From Acidobacteriaceae bacterium (GTDB lineage Bacteria; Acidobacteriota; Terriglobia; Terriglobales; Acidobacteriaceae), in assembly GCA_027449545.1 (NCBI GenBank), contig DAIDLI010000150.1:1-36011 (forward strand): a stretch of DNA of 36,011 nt, read 5' to 3'. A program made the translations under genes and the position numbers. Below are positions 8,106 through 17,122 of the stretch, piece after piece (the first letter of the stretch is position 1; every line of letters starts with the position of its first letter). The notes beneath the pieces are model-generated. The model was not told where the DNA came from, searched no databases, and saw nothing but the letters and a program-made list of their open reading frames with translations.

Positions 8106-9608
8106 ATGACAAGCGAATGGATCTTGGCGGTCGATCAGGGCACGAGCAGCACGAAGGCGCTGTTGATCGACCGTGAAGGCCATACCGCTTTTCGCACCTC
8201 GACCCCTCTTGAGCTCATCTGCCGCCAGGCCGGATATGTGGAGCAGGATCCACTCGCGCTTTGGCAGTCCGTGTGCCGCGTTGCGAAGGAATGCGCGAGC
8301 TATGCTGCCGCTCAGCATACGCGCATCGCGGCCATTGCTCTCAGCAACCAGCGTGAAACGGCCGTCACCTGGCATAGCAACGGTGAGCCGGTAGGCAATG
8401 CCATCACATGGCAATGCCGCAGATCTGCGCCCGTTTGTGATCGGCTGCGTGACCGCGCTGCGGCGATTCAAGCCGCAACCGGACTGCCGCTTGATCCCCT
8501 CCTGAGCGCAACCAAATGGGCCTGGGTCTTCGATCAGCAGCCTGATCTTCGCCCAATGGCCAAGTCGGGCGAACTGCGCATCGGGACCGTGGATTCTTGG
8601 CTCCTGTACAAGCTGACCGGCGGCAGGGTACACGCCACAGATCACACCAACGCCTCGCGCACCGCTCTGCTTCATCTCGCTTCGCTGGATTGGGACGAAG
8701 CGATGCTTGGCTTGTTCCAGATTCCACGGGCGGCGCTTCCTCTCCTCTGCGCATCGGCCGGCGTGTGCGCCGAGTGCATCTCTGTCCCGGCTCTCGCCGG
8801 AGTCCCCGTTGCTTCTATCATCGGCGACTCGCACGCGGCGCTCGTCGGCCATGGCCGGTATGAGCCCGGAACGACCAAGGCCACATACGGCACGGGCTCA
8901 TCGCTCATGATGCTTACCCCTGCTTTGGCAGGCGAAACGAATGTGCTGGCGCGCACCGTCGCATGGTCTTCGACGGCCGAAGTGCATTTCGCTCTCGAGG
9001 GCAATATCGCGATGAGCGGTGCCGCCTTGCAGTGGGTTGGTGAATTTCTGGGTTTATCAAACCCGGCCGAAGATGCAGCCGCGTTGGCTGCGAGCGTGCA
9101 CGATGCGGCCGGGATGATGCTTGTTCCGGGCATGGTGGGGCTGGGCGCCCCGTATTGGGATGCGGAGGCCCGTGGCATCATGGCGAACATTGAGCGGTCA
9201 CATTCGGCGGCGCATCTCGCCCGCGCCGCGCTGGATGCTGTCGCGTTTCAGGTGGCGGACGTCCTCGATGCCATGGAAAGCGCTGCCGGTGTGGAACTTC
9301 CCACCTTATTGGCGGATGGCGGTGCAACCCGCAACGATGCGTTGATGCAGATGCAGGCCGACATCATCGGCCGCCCCGTTCTTCGCTCTGCGCAGGAGGA
9401 TCTTTCGGCGCGGGGCGCCGCGATGCTGGCCGGAGTGGCGCTGGGCTGGTGGAAGTCGACAGCCGAGCTTGCCGCGCTCCCAAAGGCAGGACGGCTCTTT
9501 GAGCCGCATATGAGCTCGTCCAGGCGTGAGGAGTTGCTCGCTGCATGGCGCCTCGCGGTACGTCGCGCGCGTCTTCGCGATGAGAAGAAAGCAGGCCCGT
9601 CATGCTGA
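8106..9608 (+). CDS. FGGY-family carbohydrate kinase
   Basis: 500-residue ATP-dependent sugar kinase of the FGGY family (xylulokinase/glycerol kinase-like), of typical length. It has the N-terminal phosphate loop DQGTSSTKA (10-18), the catalytic-base segment GDSHAALVGHG with D241, the ATP-binding ATYGTGSSLMML block, and a C-terminal ADGGATRNDALMQMQADIIGRPV signature. The start codon directly follows the stop of transketolase subunit B. Placed between a ketose-cleaving transketolase and a sugar isomerase, it probably phosphorylates the ketose made by the isomerase (apulose, or another pento- or hexulose). In the apiose route the corresponding enzyme is apulose kinase, also FGGY. Substrate is inferred only from context. 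Confidence 0.9.
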   Translation: MTSEWILAVDQGTSSTKALLIDREGHTAFRTSTPLELICRQAGYVEQDPLALWQSVCRVAKECASYAAAQHTRIAAIALSNQRETAVTWHSNGEPVGNAITWQCRRSAPVCDRLRDRAAAIQAATGLPLDPLLSATKWAWVFDQQPDLRPMAKSGELRIGTVDSWLLYKLTGGRVHATDHTNASRTALLHLASLDWDEAMLGLFQIPRAALPLLCASAGVCAECISVPALAGVPVASIIGDSHAALVGHGRYEPGTTKATYGTGSSLMMLTPALAGETNVLARTVAWSSTAEVHFALEGNIAMSGAALQWVGEFLGLSNPAEDAAALAASVHDAAGMMLVPGMVGLGAPYWDAEARGIMANIERSHSAAHLARAALDAVAFQVADVLDAMESAAGVELPTLLADGGATRNDALMQMQADIIGRPVLRSAQEDLSARGAAMLAGVALGWWKSTAELAALPKAGRLFEPHMSSSRREELLAAWRLAVRRARLRDEKKAGPSC

Positions 9609-10618
9609 TGGTGCATAGCTATTCCATTGCCGTGCTCCTCTGTGTCCTCACGATGATCTGTTGGGGCTCCTGGGCGAACACTCAGAAGCTAGCGGCGCGC
9701 ACCTGGCGCTTTGAGCTTTACTACTGGGACTTCGTCACCGGGCTGCTGGTCACGTCCCTGTTTGCTGCGCTCACCCTTGGCTCGCTCGCCCACACCGGCC
9801 GTACCTTCTTTGCAGACCTTGCGCAGGCTGACCGCTCCAGCATCGCCTGGGCGCTCCTGGGTGGCACAGTGTGGAATCTGGGCAATCTCTTGCTCGTTGC
9901 CGCGATTGCCGTAGCTGGCATGGCAATCGGCTTCCCCATCGGCGGCGGGATCGCCTGGGTGCTCGGCATCGCCGTCAATTTCATCCTGGTGATTCTCGGC
10001 GGAGCCACAAATCCAGGCAATTCGCGACTTCTCTTTGCTGGCGTCGCCATCATTGTGGTTGCGATCCTGCTGAGCATGAAGGCTTATGGCCAGCTTGCAA
10101 GAGCCGTCAAGAAGCCCAGCGTCAAAGGGATCCTGCTGTCGCTCTCTGCAGGGGTTCTGATTGCCTTCTTTTACGGCTTCACCGTTCGATCCATCGATCC
10201 AGTCTTTGTCGCCGGCGGCTCAGGCAAGTTGATGCCCCTGACCGCTTCGCTCTTCTTCGCGCTGGGGGCCTTTCTGAGCACGTTTCTATTTAACCCGTTC
10301 TTTATGCGTAACCCGGTCGAGGGGGCCCCCCTCCGGCTTCGCGAATACTGGCAAGGAAGCCTGGCAACGCATCTGACCGGTCTCCTGGGCGGCGCGATCT
10401 GGAGCATCGGCATCAGCGCCAGCTTTATTGCAGTCGGTGCAGCAGGACCGGCGATTTCTTACGCGCTCAGCAATGCTGCTCCAGTGGTTGCCATTCTGTG
10501 GGGCGTCCTCGTGTGGAAGGAGTTTGCTAAAGCGCCGCGCGGAACCAACCGCATCCTTGTATCCATGTTCTTGTGCTATTTGGCAGGGCTTGTGCTCATC
10601 ACCTACTCGCGTTTGTGA
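9602..10618 (+). CDS. DMT-superfamily sugar/ureide-type permease (GRP-like)
   Basis: 338-residue integral membrane protein with about ten hydrophobic segments. It begins with the ICWGSWANTQKLA motif, followed by a conserved FELYYWDFVTG, as in GRP-type glucose-uptake and ureide permease-like members of the drug/metabolite transporter superfamily. Further family-like features are the glycine-rich GFPIGGGIAWVLGIAVN segment and the final PVVAILWGVLVWKEF helix. The ATG at 9602 overlaps the kinase stop; an ATG at 9608 overlapping the TGA by one base is equally possible. It is probably the inner-membrane uptake system for the sugar handled by the operon, operating behind the TonB-dependent receptor. 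Direction and substrate are inferred. Confidence 0.75.
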   Translation: MLMVHSYSIAVLLCVLTMICWGSWANTQKLAARTWRFELYYWDFVTGLLVTSLFAALTLGSLAHTGRTFFADLAQADRSSIAWALLGGTVWNLGNLLLVAAIAVAGMAIGFPIGGGIAWVLGIAVNFILVILGGATNPGNSRLLFAGVAIIVVAILLSMKAYGQLARAVKKPSVKGILLSLSAGVLIAFFYGFTVRSIDPVFVAGGSGKLMPLTASLFFALGAFLSTFLFNPFFMRNPVEGAPLRLREYWQGSLATHLTGLLGGAIWSIGISASFIAVGAAGPAISYALSNAAPVVAILWGVLVWKEFAKAPRGTNRILVSMFLCYLAGLVLITYSRL

Positions 10619-10720
10619 CAAGCGGCAGTCCATGAGGGCATGATGATTGCCCCGACACCACGCAGCCATAGTGCTGTATTGGGCTCGTACTTCAACCAGC
10701 AAAGGTTCAGGAAAATCGAA

Positions 10721-12160
10721 ATGCAAACTGCATCGACGACTTTAGGCGTAATCCTGGGCAACCGCGACTTCTTTCCCGATGTGCTTATCACGGAGGCGCG
10801 CCGGGACTTGACCAAACTCTTTGCCGAACTCTCCATTGAGCCGGTATGGCTGACACCGCACGACAGTAAATTGGGGGCCGTAGAGACTTGGTCGGATGCG
10901 CAAAGATGCGGGGAACTCTTCCGCCGCAACCGCGAGAGGCTGGATGGCATTCTGGTCTGCCTGCCTAACTTCGGCGACGAAAAGGGAGTGGCCGATTCCA
11001 TTCGCCTGGCCGACGCACGAATCCCCATTCTGGTCCAGGCCTGTCCTGACGATCTGGATCAATTCGGGCTCGATCGCCGGCGTGACGCCTTCTGCGGGAA
11101 GATCTCGGTCTGCAACAACCTACGCCAATACGGTCTCCGCTACACGCTCACGCGCGATCATACGGTCTCGATCTCGGACTCGCGCTTTCGGGAAGATCTG
11201 GCGCGATTCGTGCAGACCTGTAGAGTTGTCCGCGGTCTGAGCCGTCTGCGCATCGGTGCGGTGGGCGCACGTCCCAACGCTTTCAACACCACACGCTTCA
11301 GTGAGAAGCTGCTTGAGGCCACTGGCATCAGCGTGAATACCATCGATCTTTCCGAGGTCTTCGGCGAAGCCGCGAAGGTCGAAAGCGGCGATCCCCGCGT
11401 CCGCCAGCGTGTCGAGCAGATCCGTTCGTATGCAGATGCCACCTCTGCGCCGGACGAGGCTATCCTGCGGATGGCAAAGTTTGCCCTGGTGGTGGATGAT
11501 TGGATGCACTCGCTCAGCATCACCGCGACGGCGATCCAGTGCTGGAGTTCGCTGCAGAAGAACTTCGGCGTCAACGTCTGTACCATCATGTCGATGATGA
11601 GCGAGCAGATGCTGCCCTCCGCGTGCGAAGTGGACATTGCCGGGGTGGTTGGCATGTATGCACTGCAACTTGCCGGCGGCCGTCCCAGCGCGCTCGTGGA
11701 TTGGAACAATAACTACGGCGGCGACCCGGAAAAATGCGTCTTCTTCCACTGCGGCAATTGGGCCAAGGATTTTCTGCCTGATATACGCATTGGAACTGCG
11801 CCCATCCTGGGTACCGTTCTCGGCGAGGCCAACACCGTCGGCGCACTGGAAGGGCGCACGCCGGCCGGACCGGTCACCTTCGGTCGCGTCAGCACGGATG
11901 ACACAAGCGGTAAGATCCGTGCCTATGTTGGCGAGGGCGAGTTTACAGACGATCCACTGAAGACCTTTGGCACGCGCGCCGTTGTAAAGGTGGCAGGTCT
12001 GCCTTCCCTGATGCATACCATCTGCCAGAACGGCTTCGAGCATCATGCGGCCATGAACGCGAGCCACTGTGCCACTGCTGTGGCTGAAGGCCTCTCGCGC
12101 TATCTCGGCTGGGAGACCTATCACCATAACCGCCCCGCTGATCTTCCGCCGATTTCTTGA
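10721..12160 (+). CDS. L-fucose isomerase-like sugar isomerase
   Basis: 479-residue protein of the L-fucose/L-arabinose isomerase superfamily, metal-dependent enzymes that convert aldoses to ketoses. Candidate Mn-binding residues are visible in the central block: E303 (PSACEVDIAG), D327 (ALVDWNNNYGG) and H343 (CVFFHCGNW), with a further His-rich segment FEHHAAMN near the C-terminus. The frame is open from 10640, but the ATG at 10721 has AGGA eight bases upstream and starts the conserved TLGVILGNRDFFPD region. It lies 102 bases after the permease, probably in the same transcript. It likely feeds the FGGY kinase; because a transketolase rather than an aldolase is encoded, L-fucose itself is not the obvious substrate. 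Confidence 0.82.
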   Translation: MQTASTTLGVILGNRDFFPDVLITEARRDLTKLFAELSIEPVWLTPHDSKLGAVETWSDAQRCGELFRRNRERLDGILVCLPNFGDEKGVADSIRLADARIPILVQACPDDLDQFGLDRRRDAFCGKISVCNNLRQYGLRYTLTRDHTVSISDSRFREDLARFVQTCRVVRGLSRLRIGAVGARPNAFNTTRFSEKLLEATGISVNTIDLSEVFGEAAKVESGDPRVRQRVEQIRSYADATSAPDEAILRMAKFALVVDDWMHSLSITATAIQCWSSLQKNFGVNVCTIMSMMSEQMLPSACEVDIAGVVGMYALQLAGGRPSALVDWNNNYGGDPEKCVFFHCGNWAKDFLPDIRIGTAPILGTVLGEANTVGALEGRTPAGPVTFGRVSTDDTSGKIRAYVGEGEFTDDPLKTFGTRAVVKVAGLPSLMHTICQNGFEHHAAMNASHCATAVAEGLSRYLGWETYHHNRPADLPPIS

Positions 12161-12266
12161 GCAGGCAGGCTGCCCAGAAATGGTATGCAGGCACTATTTC
12201 AGGCCATGCATCTCCGTACCGGGCTGCCCTGCCTGCTGCATTGCTGTATGTGTCAAAATTGTTAAG

Positions 12267-13223
12267 ATGGCCCGCATAGATGAACTGCGCCTGATGGCGA
12301 AAGTGGCTCGCATGTACTACCTGCAGGGGATCCGTCAGCAGGGAATCACGGAGCAGCTTCATATTCACCAATCGACCGTCTCGCGTCTGCTCAAGCGGGC
12401 GCGCGAAGCCAATATCGTTCGCGTCACCGTGAACAATCCGCCCGGCATCTTTGCCGAAATGGAAGACCGCCTGGTGGCGCAGTTCAAGTTGCAGGATGCA
12501 GTGGTTGTGGACTGTCCTGCCGAAGAGGGTCCCATGGTGCGCGATCTCGGAGCGGCGCTGGCCTATTTTGTCGAAACCAGCCTCAAGCCAGGCGCAGTGG
12601 TCGGAATCTCTTCGTGGAGCCGTTCGCTGTTCGCCATGGTGGATGCGCTGCACCCTGGTGACTATTGCCGAGGCGGAAAAGTTGTGCAGATTCTGGGCGG
12701 CGTGGGGCAAGTAGGAACCGAAGCGCACGCCTTCTATTCGGCGCAACGACTGGCCACGCTGATCGGCGCGACCCCGGTCTTGCTTCAGGCTCCGGCCGTC
12801 GTCGGTTCCGCGGAGGCGCAGCGTGTACTCGCCCGCGATCCCTCGGTGAAGGCAGCTACAGAACTCTTCGACCAACTCGATGTCGCTTTGGTCGGTATCG
12901 GTTCCATGGAGCCGTCGCGCTTGCTGGCCAGTAGCGGAAACATCTTCTCCCCTGGCGAGCGTGCAGAGTTGAGCCGCCATGGCGCAGTGGGCGACATCTG
13001 CTTTCGTTCCTTTGATGCCGATGGAAAACCCGTGAAGTCGCCGCTCATGCAGCGCGTGATTGGCATTGGTCTTCCCAGTCTGCGCCGCGTGAAGAGAGTT
13101 GTGGGAGTCGCCGGTGGGCGTCGTAAAGTTCAGGCCATCCTGGCGGCCTTGCGAGGAGGTTGGATCGATATTCTGATTACAGATCAACGCACTGCGGCGA
13201 GTCTGCTGAGCGAAGAGACCTAG
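12267..13223 (+). CDS. SorC/DeoR-family sugar-binding transcriptional regulator
   Basis: 318-residue regulator of the SorC family. The N-terminal helix-turn-helix runs over residues ~18-48 (QQGITEQLHIHQSTVSRLLK). It is followed by the SorC sugar-phosphate-binding domain, with VVGISSWSRSLFAMVDAL, QILGGVGQVG, VALVGIGSM and a C-terminal VVGVAGGRRKVQAILAALRGG block. The ATG at 12267 is the only suitable start; no clear ribosome-binding site precedes it. It is 106 bases downstream of the isomerase, probably cotranscribed, so it likely senses a phosphorylated intermediate of the operon. The 12-base palindrome found upstream of the operon and again upstream of the TonB receptor is its best candidate operator (inference). 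Confidence 0.9.
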   Translation: MARIDELRLMAKVARMYYLQGIRQQGITEQLHIHQSTVSRLLKRAREANIVRVTVNNPPGIFAEMEDRLVAQFKLQDAVVVDCPAEEGPMVRDLGAALAYFVETSLKPGAVVGISSWSRSLFAMVDALHPGDYCRGGKVVQILGGVGQVGTEAHAFYSAQRLATLIGATPVLLQAPAVVGSAEAQRVLARDPSVKAATELFDQLDVALVGIGSMEPSRLLASSGNIFSPGERAELSRHGAVGDICFRSFDADGKPVKSPLMQRVIGIGLPSLRRVKRVVGVAGGRRKVQAILAALRGGWIDILITDQRTAASLLSEET

Positions 13224-13304
13224 CCAGGTAGAACGCCAAGCTATTGATTCACTGCCTCAATTTCCCCTATTTTCCCCGACCGAGCTAAGGTACGCAGAGA
13301 GCTC

Positions 13305-13316
13305 GCATAAATATGC
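13305..13316. promoter_or_regulatory. Palindrome GCATAAATATGC (motif B, copy 2)
   Basis: Five-base arms GCATA/TATGC around AA. It matches the palindrome at 6193-6204 at 11 of 12 positions, with identical TC and AA flanks. It lies about 170 bases upstream of the receptor -35 box, farther than at copy 1. Confidence 0.55.
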
Positions 13317-13363
13317 AACGCGACGTTTTTAGCGAAGATGTGCCGTGAGCACACGCGGAATCG

Positions 13364-13378
13364 TTCCGGAATCCGGAA
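13364..13378. promoter_or_regulatory. Palindrome TTCCG-N5-CGGAA (motif A, copy 1)
   Basis: TTCCGGAATCCGGAA is a perfect 7+1+7 palindrome, about 110 bases upstream of the receptor -35 box. The same TTCCG-N5-CGGAA pattern recurs at 26571, 27925, 28222 and 34780. Likely operator of a local regulator, perhaps the IclR-type fusion at 34758. Confidence 0.6.
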
Positions 13379-13445
13379 AAGACGAACCAGCAAGTTTCGC
13401 ATGAGATGGAGCAAGTGTTGATTTTTCAGTTTGATGACAGCATCA

Positions 13446-13467
13446 CGGGTTTAAGTTTCAAAACCCG
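13446..13467. repeat. Inverted repeat CGGGTTT-N8-AAACCCG
   Basis: Perfect seven-base arms at 13446-13452 and 13461-13467. They lie 21 bases upstream of the receptor -35 box, a typical activator-binding position. No second copy was noticed in the window. Confidence 0.4.
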
Positions 13468-13488
13468 CATGTTATTTTTCGAAAAATC

Positions 13489-13517
13489 TTGACACCCTCT
13501 GAGACGGTCCCTATCGT
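13489..13517 (+). promoter_or_regulatory. Sigma70-like promoter of the TonB-dependent receptor
   Basis: TTGACA (13489-13494), 17 bases, TATCGT (13512-13517), followed by a leader of about 60 bases. Thirteen of the first fourteen bases match the transketolase-operon promoter at 6222, including the spacer start CCCTCTGA. Confidence 0.6.
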
Positions 13518-13585
13518 GAGGAAACTGCAAGATCCCTAACCCCAATTCCAAGACCTAAGAAGAACAAAAAACAAGGGAGTTCCAG

Positions 13586-16500
13586 ATGAAACGCCTAGCA
13601 ACAGTGGTTTTTGCTGTCGTCTTCCTGACCAGCCTCGCGGCCGGTCAGGTGATGCGCGCTACGCTTACCGGCCGGGTGACAGATTCCACCGGAGCTGTTC
13701 TGCCCAACGCGCAGATCGTCGTCACCAATACCGAAACCGGAGCGACTGCGACGGTGAAGTCCAACAGCGCCGGTATCTATACGATGCCGTTTCTTGCCCC
13801 AGGCAAATATGAAGTTGCGGTGACGTTGCCCGGCTTCAAAAAGTATGTCCACGCCGGTCTTGTTCTGCAGACCGAACAGACCATCACGCAGAACGTGGTG
13901 CTTCAGGTCGGCCAGGTCAGCCAGTCGGTCACTGTAGTCGGCGGAACGCCCTTGATCGACACGGCAACCGCCGATACCGGTCAGTCGCTCACCGCGGAAG
14001 AAGTAGAGGATCTCCCCAGCAACGGGCGTGCCCCTCTTGGTTTCGCGCACCTGGAATATGGCGCGGTTGCCAAGGGTAAGCACTCGATGGCGCAGACCCG
14101 GCCGTTCGACAGCGGTGCCGCGGACGACTTTTCGCTCGGCGGCGGCGCTTCCTCCTCCAATGAACTGCTGGTCAACGGCGTCCCCAACATGCAGAACTCC
14201 GGCCGCACTGCCGGCTTCAGCCCTGAACTGGATGCGGTCAACGCGGTCCACGTTGATGAATTCTCGGCCAATGCGGCCATGGGCGATACCTCCGGCGGCT
14301 GGGTGAACATCACCACCAAGGCAGGCACCAACCAATTGCACGGAACCGCTTCGGAATACTATGCCGGTTCCCGTCCCTTTACCGCAGATCCGTACTTTAC
14401 CAAGCCCGGGACCATAGCTCCCTCCACGCATTTCAACCAGTACGCCGGCACCATTGGCGGCCCGGTCGACATCCCCCACGTCTTCGACGGGCACAACAAG
14501 CTGTTCTTCTTCTACGCCTACGAGGGATATAAGGGGAATCAGCCGGGTACGGTGATCACGAGCGTGCCCACGCAGGCCGAGCGTACCGGAGATTTTTCGG
14601 GATTGCTCGCATACAACAGCACTAACCAGCTTTACAACCCGTATGGGGCGACCCTGCAGAACGGCCAAGTCGTTCGCAACCCGATTTCGGGCGACGTGCT
14701 GGCGAATGCTGGACTGACGGTCAATCCCATCGCGGCCGCGTACATGAAGCTGATCCCGATGCCGAATTACGATGGAGCCGCGACCAAGGCAGATGGTGAA
14801 AACAACTTCTTTGCCTCCATCCCATCAACGAATAACTACTATTCGAACGAAGCCCGGATAGACTACAACGTCAGCGACTCCGACAAATTCTTCGGCGAGT
14901 ATCATGCCAGCCATTACACCAATGCCCGCTCCAACTGGTTCAGCAATGCGTTGAGTGGTTACACCGGCACGACCAACCTGCTGGGCGGCGAGCTCGACAA
15001 CGTGAAGAACTTCTCTCCTTCGCTGAGCATGGAAACGCGCCTGGGCTGGAGCCGCAGCGAGAACTTCTCCGGACCTGACAGTGCGGGAATGAATCCAACC
15101 AGCCTTGGATTTCCCGGCTATATCGCCAGTAACTCCACGTCGCTCGCCCTTCCCGCCATCCAGTTTGGCGACAGCGGCTCAATTGCCGACCTGAGCGCCG
15201 AGCCGGGCGGTCACGCCTATTTTGACACCTACCAGTTCTTTGGAAGTGTCAACAAGATCTGGGGCCATCACTCGCTCAAGTTTGGGCCGGATTTCCGCCT
15301 GAACAAGAACTCCACCGTCTCGCCGGGAGCGGCCGATGGCCTCTTCCAATTCAAGTCGGAGAGCGGCGACTTCGTGACCGCAGGGACGGGCGCACAGCCC
15401 CAGCAATTTGGCGGTGCATTGGCGCTCTTCGAACTGGGCCTGCCGAACGGCGGCTCGTCCTATAACGTCGCCACTCGCTTCCAGTACGACAACTGGTACT
15501 TCGGATTCTTTGCACAGGATGACTGGAAGGCTCTGCCGAATCTGACCATCAGCATGGGACTCCGTCTGGAGCACGAAACACCGCTCGTGGAGAGCAACAA
15601 CGAGTTGGTGGCTGGCTGGAATCCTGCCACGACCAATGCCGTTACCGCACCGGCGGAGGCAGCCTACGCGAATAGCCAGATTCCGCAGCTCCCGGCGTCG
15701 AACTTCACGCCGACCGGTGGCATCATCTACGCGTCGAGCGGCAATCGCTCGCCCTACCAGACTGCGCCTCTCTATGTCAGCCCTCGCATCGGGTTCTCCT
15801 ATGCTCCCGATTTCGCGCATAACACCCTCGCGATCCGCGGCGGCTTCGGCATCTACGACAACCCCTTGAACGACTACTATGCCGGCCCGGGATACGGATT
15901 CCAGCAGGCTACTTCGATGATCATGTCGACCGACAACGGCCTGACACCGGCTACCAACCTCTCTGATCCGTTCCCTACGGCGACCAGCGCCACGGCAACC
16001 GCGGTCAATCCGATTCAGGCGCCGTTCGGCTCCAAGTACGGCATCAACACCAACCTGGGCAACAGCGTCTACTACTACGACAGCACCCATCATGTGCAGT
16101 ACACGGAGAAGTGGAGCCTCGACATCCAAAAGCAACTGGGCAGAACCTGGCTGGTGGAAGTGGGCTACATGGGTTCGCATCAGGTCCACAACTACTACAC
16201 CAACAACGTGAGCGCAGTGGGTCTGCTGCCGTTCCTCACGCCGCAGTCCACCTATGATGCGGCGCTTACCCAGCAGATGGGCGCGACTGTGAACAATCCC
16301 TTCTACGGGACCATTCCGGGACCGCAGACAGGCCTGAACTCTTCCCAGTCGATCAGCGTTTCCTCACTGCTCAAGTCCTATCCGGAATATACGGGCGTGC
16401 AGGAGGCTCTCATCCCCGGCGCCAGCGCCAACTTCAACGCACTCCTATTCCGTCTGGGTACGCAGATGTACCACGGTCTGGAATTCAACTTGAATTACCA

Positions 16501-17101
16501 ATACTCGCGCCAGCTCGGGTATGTGTCCCAGCTCAACCCGGGTGGACCGCTGTGGTATGGAGAAACGACCTCTGACTTCCCCAGCCACGTGGCCTTGACG
16601 CTCCTCTACCAACTGCCCTTCGGCCGCGGACGCATGTTCCTCAACCAAGCACCTCGCGCTCTGGATGAGGTCATCGGCGGGTGGGAAGTCACGTCGATTT
16701 ACCAGTACCTCTCCGGCACCGGTCTTGGCTGGGGCAACGTGATCTACAACGGCAACTGGCACGACTTCCATAACAACCCTCACCAAACCCAGGGCGCGTC
16801 CTTCAATACGGCGAACTTCGACCGGAATTCGGCAGATCAGCCCAACGGTTATAACTACCGTACGTTCCCGCAGTACCTGCTGCGCTCCGATCCCACCAAG
16901 GACACGGACATGTCGATGTTGAAGGACTTCACTCTCGGCGAGAGGTTTGTACTTCAGCCGCGCTTCGATGCCTTCAACGTATTCAATCGCCCGCAGTTCA
17001 AGGGAGCCAACACGAATCCGAAGTCAGGAGGCTTTGGTGACGTCACCGGTCAGTTGAACGCGGGACGCCAACTGCAGCTTGGTGTGCACCTTCTCTTCTA
17101 A
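13586..17101 (+). CDS. TonB-dependent outer-membrane receptor, Acidobacteria type
   Basis: 1,171-residue outer-membrane transporter for oligosaccharides or other large ligands. A Sec signal peptide (residues 1-20, ending near LAAGQ) is followed by a carboxypeptidase-regulatory-like beta-sandwich (~22-115: LTGRVTDSTGAVLPNAQI, GKYEVAVTLPGFKKY). A plug-like region comes next (~125-260), then a large barrel ending in the aromatic strand RQLQLGVHLLF. This architecture, without a SusD partner, is typical of the expanded receptor families of Terriglobia. GGGAG lies six bases before the ATG. The upstream region carries both palindrome types found elsewhere in the window, implying control with both the transketolase operon and the glycosidase operons. 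A stable hairpin follows the stop. Ligand unknown; the context suggests plant-wall glycan fragments. Confidence 0.92.
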   Translation: MKRLATVVFAVVFLTSLAAGQVMRATLTGRVTDSTGAVLPNAQIVVTNTETGATATVKSNSAGIYTMPFLAPGKYEVAVTLPGFKKYVHAGLVLQTEQTITQNVVLQVGQVSQSVTVVGGTPLIDTATADTGQSLTAEEVEDLPSNGRAPLGFAHLEYGAVAKGKHSMAQTRPFDSGAADDFSLGGGASSSNELLVNGVPNMQNSGRTAGFSPELDAVNAVHVDEFSANAAMGDTSGGWVNITTKAGTNQLHGTASEYYAGSRPFTADPYFTKPGTIAPSTHFNQYAGTIGGPVDIPHVFDGHNKLFFFYAYEGYKGNQPGTVITSVPTQAERTGDFSGLLAYNSTNQLYNPYGATLQNGQVVRNPISGDVLANAGLTVNPIAAAYMKLIPMPNYDGAATKADGENNFFASIPSTNNYYSNEARIDYNVSDSDKFFGEYHASHYTNARSNWFSNALSGYTGTTNLLGGELDNVKNFSPSLSMETRLGWSRSENFSGPDSAGMNPTSLGFPGYIASNSTSLALPAIQFGDSGSIADLSAEPGGHAYFDTYQFFGSVNKIWGHHSLKFGPDFRLNKNSTVSPGAADGLFQFKSESGDFVTAGTGAQPQQFGGALALFELGLPNGGSSYNVATRFQYDNWYFGFFAQDDWKALPNLTISMGLRLEHETPLVESNNELVAGWNPATTNAVTAPAEAAYANSQIPQLPASNFTPTGGIIYASSGNRSPYQTAPLYVSPRIGFSYAPDFAHNTLAIRGGFGIYDNPLNDYYAGPGYGFQQATSMIMSTDNGLTPATNLSDPFPTATSATATAVNPIQAPFGSKYGINTNLGNSVYYYDSTHHVQYTEKWSLDIQKQLGRTWLVEVGYMGSHQVHNYYTNNVSAVGLLPFLTPQSTYDAALTQQMGATVNNPFYGTIPGPQTGLNSSQSISVSSLLKSYPEYTGVQEALIPGASANFNALLFRLGTQMYHGLEFNLNYQYSRQLGYVSQLNPGGPLWYGETTSDFPSHVALTLLYQLPFGRGRMFLNQAPRALDEVIGGWEVTSIYQYLSGTGLGWGNVIYNGNWHDFHNNPHQTQGASFNTANFDRNSADQPNGYNYRTFPQYLLRSDPTKDTDMSMLKDFTLGERFVLQPRFDAFNVFNRPQFKGANTNPKSGGFGDVTGQLNAGRQLQLGVHLLF

Positions 17102-17122
17102 ACCCAGAACAGCAGGAAACGC

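Larger units (their letters stand above)
13224..13585. other. Regulatory region upstream of the TonB-dependent receptor
   Basis: A 362-base gap with no convincing gene. It holds, in order, palindrome B copy 2 (13305-13316), palindrome A copy 1 (13364-13378), a third inverted repeat (13446-13467) and a sigma70-like promoter (13489-13517). A good ribosome-binding site GGGAG sits six bases before the receptor ATG. It is much more AT-rich than the flanking genes. Confidence 0.7.

Noticed and set aside
11943-13187. A 414-residue minus-strand frame opposite the SorC regulator and the end of the isomerase
   Set aside because: It spans two real genes on the other strand and resembles no family.
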